Positions 23,620-36,010 of a stretch of 64,000 nucleotides of DNA are shown here, one piece after another. Under the pieces are notes generated by a model. It made no database searches. It saw only the letters and a list, made by a program, of their open reading frames with translations, and was not told the origin of the DNA. Both the position numbers and the translations under genes were made by a program. The stretch spans positions 228,700,897 to 228,764,896 of the forward strand of contig CM071568.1 of the NCBI GenBank assembly GCA_036426205.1, read 5' to 3'. Numbering within the stretch: position 1 is the stretch's first letter; every line of letters begins with the position of its first letter. Source of the stretch: Ascaphus truei (lineage: Eukaryota > Chordata > Amphibia > Anura > Ascaphidae).

Positions 23620-23805
23620 TCACCTGCTGTCCTCTGTAAGCCTTCCATCAAACCTTTTAGATTGTAAGCTCTTCGGAGCAGGGATTTCCTTTCCTATTTT
23701 CTGATTATTTCTGCACTTATTGTATTATAATTCCCTGTACTGTATTCTTCTTTGTGAAACGCTGAGTACACTTTTGGCACTATATAAACAAAGATATACA
23801 AAATA
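23620..23805 (+). repeat. L2/CR1-type tail, copy in duplication B
   Basis: Counterpart of 16240-16425, with the same 'gattgtaagctcttcggagc' and 'ggcactatataaac' landmarks. Confidence 0.6.
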
Positions 23806-24834
23806 CACAGTCATGTGGCAGAAATTTTTTTCACATTTGTACAATTTCACACAACACAATAGTTATAGAGAAGTGCTTCACCAGACCAGTCAACGGTCCT
23901 GATGCGACTTTTAAGAAGCAAATGTGCAATTTTGACAGAATTTGGAAGCATGGGCCAGCTCGAACCATATCTAATGGGGTGACTGGATAGATAAAGGCAT
24001 TAAGAGCAGACCTTAGGGAGGAGGCCCTACTGTATCAACCTGTAAAAATGGGGAAAACTGAAGACTAGATGTGGGGGAAACCGTAGAAATTATTATTTCG
24101 GTATATTAAACAAGTGTATTTACCAAGAAGCTATTCCAATTGTGGTAAGAAACGGCAGAGTGGCAAACTATGAAAGAATCATGGGTGCAGCCGTATTAAG
24201 CAACAAAATTGGCTATTGTGTGATTAGAAGTGAAGCATCATAAAGGATCTGGAAATAATGGAATGGTAGTTTTCCTACTCCTTCATCCTCCGTGGAGGCA
24301 ATAGTGCTATATCATGCACTCACTGCTTTGACAACATTTGATAACTGAGTGTACGCGCTGGTTCCCCCACCCTCGGGAGATGTGGCGGCTACTGTGTGTA
24401 CATATCGACCACAGCCTATTCTAACAAAGCCGCCGGTTGACCGGGGCTTACTCCGGCTGGCGCCGGGGCTAGACCGCGCGCCGCCGCATCTCCCTCCGTG
24501 CACCGCCCTCTGCCCGTGCACGCTTTTTGTCTCCCTTCCCACCCCCTAGCCTGCTCCTCTGTGCCCCTCCTCTGCTTCCAGCCACCCCCCCCCGCTTACC
24601 TCACTTCAACACTTCAGGGTGTCGAGGAAGCCGGGGAGCCGGCGCACACGTGACGTGACGTCACAGTGACGCTCGGACAGGCCGCTTCGCCACGCTTCCC
24701 CGCAACGCATCCAGCCGTGCGGTGAAGTGTGAGATAAGCTTGTCGATACTGTATGTGGTGCTTTACCTCGGCTCACCACGGAGCCTGAACCTCCGCTGCT
24801 GGAAGCTGGATCGACTGGTGACATTCGCTCCACC

Positions 24835-25377
24835 TGCGAGGATCCGGTAGTACCGGGATAACCCCCTTCACAGGACCAAAACAATACATTACGTACAGAC
24901 GTATATATAACAGGTTAACTGGCAACTTACAATACTATAACGCATATAACACAGGCCTCGCATGGCCTTAGCCCCTCCACTGACCCCACTGTCCAACCGC
25001 CTTGTCCCACACCCCTGATAGGGTCTCCCCCAATGTACTGAGGTGCCCAGGGCACCTAACCACCCTGGTTTCAACAGGAGCCAACCCTCCCCAAATGTGT
25101 GACAGCGCTGCCCACAGGAGAGTGTATAGTTGGTGCACTGTTAACTTTCTGATACCTGCCAGTGCTCCAGCACCTCGTAACCGCTGACTAAAGAAACAGG
25201 GTCTTTCTGTGCCCATGCTGTCACCGTCAGGGATGGCGTCTGCCTCCACGTGGGGTGGTATCCAGCTGAGAGGTCCCCCATGAAGAGTCTTCTATCTGTG
25301 TGGTGATCAGGTCCCAAGACCACAGGGCCGCAATCACTGCGCGGTGTCCTGCTGTGTCCCGACACTATACAACTACA
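24835..25377 (-). mobile_element. LTR family B on the minus strand, copy in duplication B
   Basis: Counterpart of 17458-18003. Ends and internal blocks are the same apart from short indels. Confidence 0.5.
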
Positions 25378-27969
25378 GGGGCAGTGTCCATATCTATGGG
25401 CCTGTCCATAGCAACCACAAACTTATAGGTGGAGTCGGGGCCTCTGCTGCCAGTCGCAGCCGCACAGAGGTAAGGAGAAGGACCCAGGGGGGATCTTGGC
25501 CACATGAGCTACTAAGTAAAATTGTTTGGTGTCATTACTGGCTTGTGTGCCTGAGGGAACTTAACAAATCTTTTAATATTCCCTCCATTTCCTAATATTC
25601 TCTCAATATGTAGAACATGTTACTGTCCCCTGAATTATAACTGTAGCTGTTGAGGCCTTGCGGTCAGATCAGCACCTTTATAGTTCCACTGCCTCATAAT
25701 GCCTTGAGCTACTGCTGCTTGCTTTCGCTCTCTCGCGGTCCACATCAATCAACACTGACACACCTCCTTGCTTCCTATTTAAAACGCCAGCCCTTTCCCT
25801 CCTGCCCTTTACCAGAATCCAACTAGTTTGTTTGGCCTATGTTACTTGTGTATCCTGCTACTAGTTACCCTGCCTGCTCTGACCCGTGCTTCCCTGCTCT
25901 CTGACAGTCTCCTGGCCTTGTGTGTTGCTTGCCCCGGCCCTGACCCATGCCTGAATAACCACCGGCCTATCCTCCCTTGTGCCGATCTGACCACTATACC
26001 TGCCTGCCGCCTTGCTGACCCATGCTACCTGAACCTGCACCCTCCGATACTCCTGACCGTTTTCTACCATGTCTTCTAGCTTCACCACTTGAACCTACAT
26101 AGCTACAGTGACCCACAGCAACGGGCCTTATAGTAACGAAATTCAGTACAACCATAGATTTGTCATTGATGAGAGTAGCTGTCCTATGTTTACTCTAGGT
26201 TCTGGTTCACCTAAAGTGAGCTCCAAATGTTAATGATGATGTGAGGTGTTAGGGATCACTTCATTCTCACCCTCCTCATCAGGCATACAAATACATTAAG
26301 TCTAATCTCTATAGCTCTAGGTCTCTTCCATGTAGCACCTGTGATAAAAACAGCATTTCAAGCCATGGTATCCAAACAAAAGGGTTGAAAATGTGGTTTC
26401 TTATACTGTACATGTATTTTAGCTAAATTTGCATCTGATTCCGGTTGTTGGCATAATTAAGAAGGGTTTTTAAATTAAGAACAGTTTATTAGATTAAGTC
26501 TAAATTGCCACTAATTTAGCATGTGCGTCAAACATGGAAGGAGTCCTGTGGACCAAGGGTAGGCGGTAGCTGCATGTTAAGCAGCAAATGCCCAAAAAAT
26601 GGGGAAAGGAAAACAGGTTGCACATCAGCCGCGATGCATGAAATGACTATCTCCGCTACCTAGAATTCCCTCGTGTTTTCACATGATAATAGTGCTTCAT
26701 CAGGGTTGCCCGATTTATCAAAGCACAATTCAGTTGATTTCATGGGAAACTTTCGATCATTAATTGGTTGTTTTTTTTCCAGCAAGAAGACTTTGATGAA
26801 CAACCCACAACGTTATCCCAAGAGACACCGAGATTTACCACAGATAGGTACTCTATTAAAATCATTGGGAGGTTCTGCTTTAATAAATCAGGAGCCAATA
26901 CTTTGCTCCACTTTTGCAGGCAGGCGTTTTTGAGCAGTGTATAAGTGTTGCTAAAAGCAGTTTTGTCATAAAAGTGACGCACAGAAGAGTAATTATGCAT
27001 TGTGTCAGCACGTCAACCATTTTTTTTACTAATAAAATAATAGCACTAGGCGGTGGAGCTAGAGGCAGAGTTTGGATGTTGTTGGGGCGCGCACATAAGT
27101 CAAATGATTTATATTTAAAAAATTGCAAGCGTGCTCCACTTCTGTGTGTGACATTAATGCGTCAACATTTTCTGTCAACTTTTTCATGGCATAAAAACAA
27201 CTGCAAATATCTTACGAATATAGAATATGAAACTTGACACACCCATACAAAGAATAAGAAAATGTGCAGGAAATGGAAGAACATGAATAATGGTATCACA
27301 CCATATAATGCATATAATTCAGGGAGAAATTAACTTATGACAAATTGCACTTTTTTAATTCTTAAAAAAAATTATTTATTATATTATATATATATATATA
27401 TATATATACTATAAAATAATGAGAAAGACAAAACAGAGAGCGCACGCCCCATAGTGTAACAACTGTAACATTTAATGTGGGGAAGGATGAATGGGGGATT
27501 AAAACCACTCACATAGACAAGTAAAATATAGCAGTATGTGATATATATCACCACCCAAGGATGTCCAGGGACGTACCTTACACATTACGTCATCACGCTG
27601 TGTGCATCCTTTACGGCCGGGGAGCACATGTATGATTTGAAGGCCTAACTCTGATGCCAGATTCCCTGGATGATTTCGAGTAAACCGAGTGAACCGGAGG
27701 GATTGCGCTTTCGTGATATCTACTCCACTCAGCCTGCTTTGGACTCTCTGCTGCGGTTTGGACACTCCTTGGTCAGAACTTTTTGTGTGGTTTGGACCAT
27801 TGGACTTTTATTTCTATTATTGTTATTTTGTATATCCATAGATTTGCATTTACAGTGGTATTTATTGATTTTTGTATATATACTTATTTCTCTAACCCTT
27901 ATCATCATCATTTGATTTATAATTATTTGCTTGTTGGCGCTACTTTTTTTTGTTTTTCTCTGTATATAT

Positions 27970-28003
<34 letters not shown>

Positions 28004-28514
28004 TTATCTATAATTACAACATTACACTGTTTTTCTATTTTACGCACTATATTATTTCAGTCTATTCTGCAATGCCTGTTAGTTATTTTACAGCAGGGTC
28101 TAGACATAGTGCTGTCTTTTTTCAACTGTATAGCAACAGCTCATGTGTGGCATATTCATGCTGTAGCAGGATTTGTTGTCATGGGTCTTTCCTTAGCTAG
28201 TTCTTGGTATCAGCATTCTCATTGACAGCTTTTTCCTTGTTGACACCGCCGTCTACGAAGGGAGGCTTTATTTGAGCCTCACCATCTTATATTATGTGTC
28301 ATTTGATTATTATTTTGCTATAAATTTCTGGCTTTAGCTTGGTTCCCACTATTATTACAGGTTGCATGCGTCTGTTTTTCCATACTTTTTTTGAGGGTGA
28401 GAGAGTTATTTTATTATGTTTTTGTATGTTATGTGATGTGTCTTTAATAAATTTGTTGTACTTGTTTACAACCAGAGTGTTTACGTGGGATACTTTGTTT
28501 CTATTTTTTGTTTC

Positions 28515-28590
28515 ATTATCTATATATATATTATATAATATTATATATATGTAATATATATTATATATATAATATATATATATAGATAAT
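28515..28590. repeat. AT-only palindrome
   Basis: Starts 'attatctatata' and ends 'tatatagataat', a 76-base self-complementary block made almost wholly of A and T. It sits exactly at the right end of duplication copy B. Confidence 0.75.
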
Positions 28591-30320
28591 GGACAGACCC
28601 TATGGGTTTTACTGCATGGACTGGGGTTCGGTGGGGGGATCTTTCTGGGTATGTGGTGGGCATCTGGAGAAGAAATTATAGATTTATTAAAGGCAGGTAT
28701 TTTGGTTTTGCTCAGTTGAGTAGCTTTGTTAGTTGCGATTTTAGTTTCCATTTTGTGTTTGTTTCTGTGAAAGGTGGTAGGTAGAATGTGGTAGGTGTGG
28801 GTGCTGTGAAAGAGTTGTGGTATTCTGTGTTTGGGTTGTTGAACTGAAAGAGATTTGCTCACAGTTAGATTTAGGTCTGTGCCTGATGTTTTTTTTTGGT
28901 TAACGCACGAAATTTCATAGGTATAAAGAAGTTACATGATTCCTATTAGAGAGCTTGTTTTTGTTTTAATTCCACGGGTTGTATCCAGGATTAATTGATT
29001 CTTGTAGATGAGTTTGATGTAAGAAATTAAGGAGTGTGGTATTAGTATTATGCTAGTAACCTCTGGAGAAAAAAGCGTATTAAGAGGATTCTTTTTGTCC
29101 TGCTTGGGTGTTTGGTGGCTATAGCTTGTATTAATTGCCCTGCTTGGGTACACTCCGGCTTAGTAGAGTTATCAGTTAACCTTTTCAATGTGTTATGATC
29201 ATATCTTGCTTACTATGCAATAACACTACTCACTTATCTACGACCGTGTTGTGAGTTTGCACAAACAACGACATATTTCTTGCACGAGGTGGATGGGAAT
29301 TCAAAATTCGGCACTACAGGATCAGAGGTAGATAGTAATGTGCTTCTCACTGGAACATGCAACGCCTATGCTAATGATTCATTTGCTTAGGTATGGCGTC
29401 TTTTTGAAAGCCTTTTTAGTTCTAAAATGTGGATTGTGTTTTCAGAGGCCATCATGATGCTCTGAAGTCTTTGTGTCGGGTGACGGAATTCCGATCCTTA
29501 ATGACACGTGGCTTACATGTATTTGTAATGAATCATTGTAATTAAAACAGCTTTGTGGCTTAAGTGGTGTCTTGGTGATGTTGGTAACATAAAAATTATA
29601 GTTGTTTGTTACTATCGCGTGTGGTACTGTTTTGTAACTAACAGTTTTCTTTAGAGTTAGCGTGTCTATGTTGTCATAGGAGTTGTATATTGTAGCTTTT
29701 GCTTTTATACCACTGTTAAGTTGGTTGTTTGAAGTAGGCGGCAGTTCACATGTAACATAGGATAAGGAAGTTAATGTTTTTTTTTCTCGTCCTACTTTCG
29801 CTTGAATGCCATAGGGCAGGGGTAGTAGCTTTTCTGCGTATTGCTCGCCCAGGCTTAGGCATTTTTCCTTCACTTTTTTTCCATTTTGTAGCGTTTTTTT
29901 GGTACATTATTGTTGTTACATTATTTTGTGTTTGTTCTAATTAATATCTCTTTTATTTTGTATGTATTCTGACTTTAGGATTTCATTATAATAGTGTGTC
30001 TATTATTACGGTGATTGATCTTTGATGACTGGAATGGGAGGATGCGGTGTGTAGGTGTTATTCTTTACTGTGGTTAGTTAGGATATAACTGGTTATCCCC
30101 GTAGGCTACCACCAGTACGGTTAGTTGTGTGAGCGTACTCCGTTCAGTTATTGTTTTAGAAGATGATATGGGGTGTGTTGTGTTGTGATGTTTGTTATGA
30201 GGTTGTATCTAGATTATATTAGTCCTTGTGACAGGATGGTCGTGTGTTGGTACGTGAGGGTGGAGACACGGGTGGTTTTCCGGGGTGATGGTTGACAGTG
30301 AAGATAGTAGGTGCGTGAGG
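28591..30320 (-). other. AT-rich region with an unassigned minus-strand open frame
   Basis: Not obviously repeated elsewhere in the window. The best frame is minus-strand 29442-29873, 143 codons, beginning with a hydrophilic stretch (MKEKCLSLGEQ) and with an N-X-T site near its middle and three cysteines. Downstream on the same strand (29050-29150) a short frame contains an R-T-K-R string. These features could suit a decayed secreted or envelope-like protein, but I see no diagnostic motif and several stops separate the pieces. I do not recognise it. Confidence 0.2.

Positions 30321-30355
<35 letters not shown>
30321..30355. repeat. (TA)n microsatellite
   Basis: About 17 TA units followed by 'aaatc'. 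Confidence 0.9.
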
Positions 30356-30358
<3 letters not shown>

Positions 30359-30422
30359 CTTTATACATACAGTAGCGTGGCCCTTTTGATACATAGCCCC
30401 AGTGACTAAAAACGCCATGATG

Positions 30423-30613
30423 CTTAGGGCGTCATTTATCAAAGTCTCCTGGCAGCAAAACAGGGGCAAATATACTGCACCAAAGTTATCAAGCAAAAAT
30501 AATGTCATGATAATCTATGGAATTGTTTTTCTTTAATAAATCTGGTGCATTATTCTGGCACTTGTGTTGCCCTTTTCTTTGTAGCTGGGAAACTGTGATA
30601 AATGGCCCCTGAT
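30423..30613. mobile_element. MITE with 'gcgtcatttatcaaag' inverted end
   Basis: Left end 'gggcgtcatttatcaaagt' pairs with right end 'actgtgataaatggcccc'. About 190 bp, non-coding, internal 'aataaatctggtgcatta'. Resembles the repeat at 19335. Target duplication not resolved. Confidence 0.5.
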
Positions 30614-30899
30614 AGGGTCCTCTTGAACAGGCTGTTAATCAGTGTTCAAATTAATAGGGTTTCAAGCTTCCCTGATAAGGAAATGATGTCTGCACAGCAT
30701 ACAGAAACAGCACGTCATTGTACATTAAGAAACCATCAGGCTAGAAATCAGTTACTTTTCAATCAAGCACTTCTAATTTACTGTATGTTAGTTGTTAAAC
30801 TGTGGGCACAGACTATACGTACAGTACTTTCATTGCAAGAATATGACAAGTTGTATATTTGTCCATTAAAAATATCTGTGGGCGAATTCTCCTGAAAGT

Positions 30900-32160
30900 A
30901 GGAGCAGTGGTGAGAATGCCCAGCATGTGAGTATTCCGCGGGCATTTCTGTCTACGTGTGTTACCTGCGAGGATTGATTTTTGTTCTCCCACTGTGGACA
31001 GCATGAACTTGTGAGGAAAGGAATTCAAAAACAAGTTTAACTACATCAAGTTAGTTGTTATTCTGTATTTCCCGTGATTACTGCTTGCTGCTCAGTTTGG
31101 GGAGAGCTAACTGGAGTGTGGGCAAGGACGGAGGCAGTTCAGCGTAATGTCTGTCAGGGCAGTGGAGGATGCTGCGAACAAAAAGGCCTTTGTGCACAGG
31201 AACACTGTGAAGAAGCACCTCAGGCTGGCCTCAGGGAGAGTGCGGTTGCTGCAGTGCAGCAGAAAAGGAGCAAGAGGGTGTGTAGACCAGGAAGGGACTT
31301 GGAAGAAGCAGGTCGGCCCTAGGAATATGCCCCCAGTTAAGGTGGGCAGGGCTGAGGGCCTAGAATCATGGGTGTGTCAGGTCTAGGGTGTTCTGTAGGG
31401 GGTGATATTGTGGTATGGCCACAGGATTAATTTACGAGACCCAGCAAGGAGAAGGAACAAAGGGCAAGTGGACTTGCACAGTGATATGGAGCACATGGTT
31501 GGAACAAAATGAAGCACAAATGTGGGTAGCTGGAGGAGGACCCCTATGCTGCTCACGGGAGCATTTGAAAATAGTAATCACTCCTTACAAAGGTAATAAT
31601 AAAATGAAAAAAGGCTGTAGTTGAAACAGCATCTGAAAGCAAAAAGCAGCCTGGAGCCCCTCGGCGTTGGGACACTTGATCACCAGGGCTAAGCTCTCCT
31701 CACCCCCCTCCTAATCTGTGGCGCGGCCGGATCACGTGCTGCTTACCCTCCCCCTCACCTTCCCTTCCTCACTGTGTCACAGTATGATGTGGGAGAGGGG
31801 GAGGGGCTAGGGAGATTCAAGGGAGGTCAGGAAGGCAGTCTGCTCCCTGCCAATGCCAAAAGAGGTTCCTGCCCACCCGTCCCTTGATGTGGTCTTTCTC
31901 CCTCCTAATAGAGGTAAATGAGAATTTTAATCCTAATAGAGGTATATTAGTATTTTATCTGGTAGTGTTAGGACTTGCGAACAGGGTCTGCCTTGTCGTG
32001 GCTCGCAAGCTTACAATGCGTTGGCCAAAGGGTTAAACTAAATGACCCTTTTTAAGAGAATATTTAAGTATTTTACTGTGTATTTTTGTCATGTTGGATG
32101 TAGCATTGGGCTTCTCTGTCGTCTGTTGTATACATATGCCACGCTCAATAGCACTCCTTT
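30900..32160. other. No recognised gene; GC-moderate, possibly single-copy sequence
   Basis: Short plus-strand frames at 31074-31386 and 31415-31624 encode arginine- and glycine-rich peptides with no known domain and no clear splice context. A repeated 'tcctaatagaggta' occurs twice near 31904 and 31931. Nothing firm can be called. Confidence 0.35.
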
Positions 32161-32168
32161 TTGACACT

Positions 32169-32169
<1 letters not shown>

Positions 32170-32210
<41 letters not shown>
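32170..32210. repeat. (TA)n microsatellite
   Basis: About 20 TA units with one TACATA variant at the left edge. Confidence 0.9.
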
Positions 32211-32212
<2 letters not shown>

Positions 32213-32461
32213 GGGGGCTCAGGGGTACCCAAAAAGAGCTTGCTGGGGTTTTGTGTTTTGTTTCACCATTATCACCCAGCATACAGTGTTTCCACTGCAG
32301 CAAGGGATTCTGGGAAATTACATGCAAATGAGCACACAGTGTTACCTTTTGCCTGAAAAACCATTGTTACATGGAGCCCATATAAGCTAATGCTCGCTGT
32401 TAACACAGATTTAAAGCACAGCATGGGAATCAGATGCAAAGCCAGAGAAACCATTAACAAA

Positions 32462-32550
32462 CATGTTTCAACATATATTATTATTATTATAGCATGTTCT
32501 TGTATAGCGCTGCTAGTTTAACGTATATTTATGTATGTATATATGTATGT
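32462..32550. repeat. (TTA)n-like tail with 'tatagcgctgctag' and GTAT tract
   Basis: Five TTA/ATT units lead into 'ttgtatagcgctgctag', a motif typical of L2/CR1-type tails, and then a degenerate (GTAT)n tract up to the LTR start at 32552. Confidence 0.5.
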
Positions 32551-32551
32551 A

Positions 32552-33518
32552 TGTAGCCCGCGTCCCCCCTGGACCTCCCGGCGCAGGTGTGCTAGGCAGC
32601 AGTGGCAGAAGGCAGGTGCCGGCAGAGTCAGGCAGCTAGCAGAGGCGATCGGAGTATGGTCGCACATGCGCAGTGCAGTCGTGGCCATTATCTGAAAGGC
32701 TCCGCGGGGACTACAAGCACTGGGGCTGCAGGAGCCATGTGACGCTACACAGTCAATAAGGCTGCTCGGATCCCCTGCTCTGAGAGGATACATTTCACGC
32801 GCAGAGGAGCACGCCAGTCGGAGCTGGGACAGGGTTAGGGTAGGTTATGTAGGTGCAGGGCGTATGTAACCCCTGCACTAAGCCAGAGACACTCTAGATC
32901 CCAGCAAGGCCCAGACTCACTGTGATAGCTTGTGGCTGCTGCAGGGACGCCCCATAGATAGGGACCCTCTCCTGTAGCACCAGCGCTAAGAAAAGCCAGG
33001 ACGTGGCTGTGACCTGGGCCCTTGATGATCTGGGACCGGATCATCATCATATGCACAGAGACACTCTTCCTGGTGGAACCGTCCGCATGGGACACCACCC
33101 AACGTAGAGGCGGAGGCTTCACAGATGACATCGCTGGATCAGTGGATCCAACTTACCGTATCTGCGCTACAGGGTGTTGGAGCACCCAGCAGGTACCTCA
33201 TCTCACCAAGTGCACCAACTGTACACCTTCAGTTCTAGTGGGCAGCGCTGTCTCACACATTTGGGTGGGTTAGCTCTTGTGGACACCGGGCAGGTTAGGT
33301 GCCCAGGAGCACCTCAGTACTTTGAGGGGACATCCCATCGGGGTGGGAGAGTTGGGTTGACGGGCACTGTGGGGAAATGGCCGTGCGAGGCCTACATTGG
33401 TGTGGTACTGTTATTCTGTTTGGTTGCCTACAGTAAAACTGTTATCTATCACTACATGTATATTGTTATTTGGGTCCTTTCACGGAGACATCCAACATAG
33501 TAGGATCATCCCGCTACA
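32552..33518 (+). mobile_element. LTR family B on the plus strand, with leader
   Basis: Runs TGTAGCCC to CGCTACA, then two bases and PBS-like 'tagaggcgcttgcacctg' (33521-33538). The leader continues to a donor-like 'gccaccg|gtaatg' near 33600. The internal blocks 'gcagcgctgtctcacaca', 'ggttaggtgcccagg' and 'cctcagtact' match the minus-strand copies at 17458 and 24835. At 967 bp it is longer than those, so the left part may include another insertion or LTR ('tgtaacccctgcac' at 32866 is an alternative start). Confidence 0.5.
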
Positions 33519-33694
33519 GGTAGAGGCGCTTGCACCTGACGGATCAGGCACACCCCAGGCTCCTATCAGCGGAGGCTCGACCCTCCTGTGAGCCACCGGT
33601 AATGCAGCACACACACGGTAGCAGCCATATCGCCCAGGGGGTGAGGGAACATGCGCTACATATATGTGTGCGTGTATATTTTCATCCTCTCACA

Positions 33695-33790
33695 ACCCCC
33701 CCCCCTCAACCCCCCCCCCTTCTCCCCCCCCCCCCCACCCCACACACACACACAAAAGTACAAATACACACAACAAAACAAATACACACA
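33695..33790. repeat. C-rich and (CA)n low-complexity tract
   Basis: Interrupted C runs (33697-33737) pass into (CA)n and 'aaatacacacaa' units. Frames reading PPP and TH strings here are artefacts. Confidence 0.8.
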
Positions 33791-34675
33791 GGAAACACAT
33801 CCTTACTTCTCTTTGCTCCATGCTTTTCATGTGCTTTTTGGCCCCACCCCCAGGCTCTTGCTTCCTCCTCCTGATTGGCTGCATTACACAGCAGCTTCCA
33901 ATCAGGATGGAGTAAGCTGCCCAGCCCACTTGCAGCAGCAGCAGCAGCAGCACCGCTGCTCCCTCCCTTCCCAGGATCGCAGAGGAGAGCGAGTCTGAGG
34001 TCTGTGCAGAGAACTTGTGCCCCCCTTCTGCTGCCCCAGTCTGCACATGCGCAGTATGCTACTTCTGTTTCATAGGAAGTCACAACTCAACCCATTTTTC
34101 CCTATGAGATTTTCCAATGAGCTACCGTCAGCTAAGAAGTTTTACTTCAAAAAGTACTTTCCCAAATAATATCTTCTTTATTATTTGAATGCTAGTTTCC
34201 TATTTCAAGATACACTTCGTAGCTTTTTAAGATTAGTGAAGGAAAGGCTAAAGATAAGTGAAGAAACTGTATACAATACACACAAACATTTATAAGTCTA
34301 TTCTTTGGCATTTGTAAATGAAAGCAACACATACGTTACATTTATATTAACCCCCTGTTCAGAAGTCACGTGTGATGTTCAAATCCCTCAGGATAGCTCT
34401 TTCAATCAACACATTTAACATATTTAAATATCATCAGAGCACAGATGCTGCATATACCCTGCTGTAAATCAGGCTGCCTCCAATCACTTACATTTTAGAG
34501 TGCACTCAAGAGTTTGAAAGTAGGCAAGAAAAAAGCAAAGATTTTAGGAATGAGGGAAAGACAATAAATTAAGTGTACCTATAACAATTTTAACATAGCA
34601 AAATGCTGCATTACTGAACAAACTTAGGTAATATTTGGAAGATTATTCTTTGTTGATTTCACTGATTCCCCAGAA

Positions 34676-35032
34676 CAGCCATGTGCAAATTGGGATGTGG
34701 GGGCGGATTTTTTAGTGGGGGCTCGGCGGTTGCAGAGGTCCCACGCTCTTCCCCAAGGCATTTAAAATTAAATGCCGGGGGACCGCGCGAGGCCTCTGCG
34801 ACCTCTACTTACTGGCATTCAGCCGGCTTCAGGACGCGTGACCATGGCAACGTGGCATCAAATGACAATGCGGGTCATGGCACAGTTGCCTTGGTAATGT
34901 GACGTCAAAAGATGTCGCGAGTCAGGTGATGTCACACGACCCCGCAGCGTCATTTGAGGAAATGAGGGGGGGGGGCGCACAACGGAGGAGAGCAGGTGGG
35001 GGGGCGTAGCAAAAAAAGTTTGCACGCCCCTG
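34676..35032. mobile_element. hAT-like MITE
   Basis: 357 bp with ends 'cagccatgtgcaaa' and 'tttgcacgcccctg', which fit the CAG...CTG ends of hAT elements. Flanking 8-mers 'ccccagaa' (34668-34675) and 'ccgtagaa' (35033-35040) match at 6 of 8, a decayed 8-bp target duplication. Internal 'catggcaacgtggcatcaaa' and 'cggcttcagga' are shared with 36880-37211 in inverse orientation. Confidence 0.65.
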
Positions 35033-35523
35033 CCGTAGAACAGCAATTAGAACTGCTCTTCTTTTTTATTTTTATATATAGAATTCGGAGTTCACCCCTG
35101 TGAATGACCAGAATGCTCTTTGATACAGGAGACCAAACTTCTACAATGTATCTCTCACTTGCCTTAAGAACAGTGGCAGAACTAGTGAATAGCATGTCTC
35201 ATTGCAATCATAGTGTAATGAGCCTAAAGGTCCAATATTTAGAGTAGTAACATTGTTGGTTCTTGGAGTCCAATGGGTTAAATCTTTTCTTAGAGTAGTT
35301 GCTATGGGAACATGGTTTAAGGTTTATGGGAACTAGAGGTTTTGCAATATCAATATGTTGTCTTGGGCCCCAAGAGGCTGCCAGAATGTGCAAGAGATCG
35401 CTGGCCTTTTCTGGAACCCTCCAGGAAAGGATGATAGAGGGGCTGAGTTGGAGCCAATTCAGTTACAGTTTTCAGTTGCTGTTGTTAACCATGTAGGGAT
35501 ACCATGTCCCATGTGTAGCACCT

Positions 35524-35543
35524 CCCCCCCCCCCCCCCCCCCG
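35524..35543. repeat. C20 homopolymer ending in GCCC
   Basis: Twenty C followed by 'gccc'. Longer runs with the same ending occur at 40319 and 40803. Confidence 0.8.
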
Positions 35544-35569
35544 CCCATAGGGCTTGTAATATAGTGCGC

Positions 35570-36010
35570 GCATGCGCTACCGTCAATTATAATTGACTGT
35601 GTGAGGCTGACGTTGCTACAGTTGAGACGCGCGCACGACCATGATGAAGTGTCGCTCTGACACTAAACGCATTACGGTGAGGTCATACGCAACGATGTGA
35701 GGTCCATGAAGATGGACTATGGAAGCTGCCATCTCAGCATACCACGAGAACGCCAACTGAAAGTTGTATCTGGCATCTTAATATCATCTTTGGAGCCGGA
35801 ACTTTCCCTTTATTAGAATATCTGGGACCTTGAGATCGCAGGGCCACTGGGAATCGGGGCCCAACTATCTGTGGAATTGTGGGTGTTTGAATCACTGTGA
35901 TCCACCTCTATTTTATGTAAGTGTCATATGTTCCATTTAGACATATAAATTATATTATGTTTTATTAATTGTGTCTTTGTTATTTCTCTCTTGCGCCCCT
36001 TCATATTTTT
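35570..36010 (+). repeat. Dispersed repeat with 'tgatgaag' and 'aaacgcatta' landmarks
   Basis: 'atgatgaagtgtcgctctga' followed by 'cactaaacgcatta', a layout similar to other repeats here that carry 'gaaacgcgt' (48300, 53050). It then runs through T-rich sequence ending near 'cttgcgcccc'. No coding content. Confidence 0.4.

Larger units (their letters stand above)
21506..28517 (+). repeat. Large direct duplication, copy B (~7.0 kb)
   Basis: Second copy of 14391-21163 in the same orientation. It is slightly longer, and most differences are small indels. The stretch 23230-23480 is the most divergent and looks locally scrambled. All embedded repeats of copy A recur in the same order. Confidence 0.9.

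Noticed and set aside
29050..29150. RTKR string as an envelope cleavage site
   Set aside because: Short basic strings occur by chance; no fusion peptide, CX6CC motif or continuous frame follows.
31074..31624. Plus-strand frames near 31.1-31.6 kb considered as possible exons
   Set aside because: Overlapping frames of similar length, no convincing splice sites paired with them, and no known motif.
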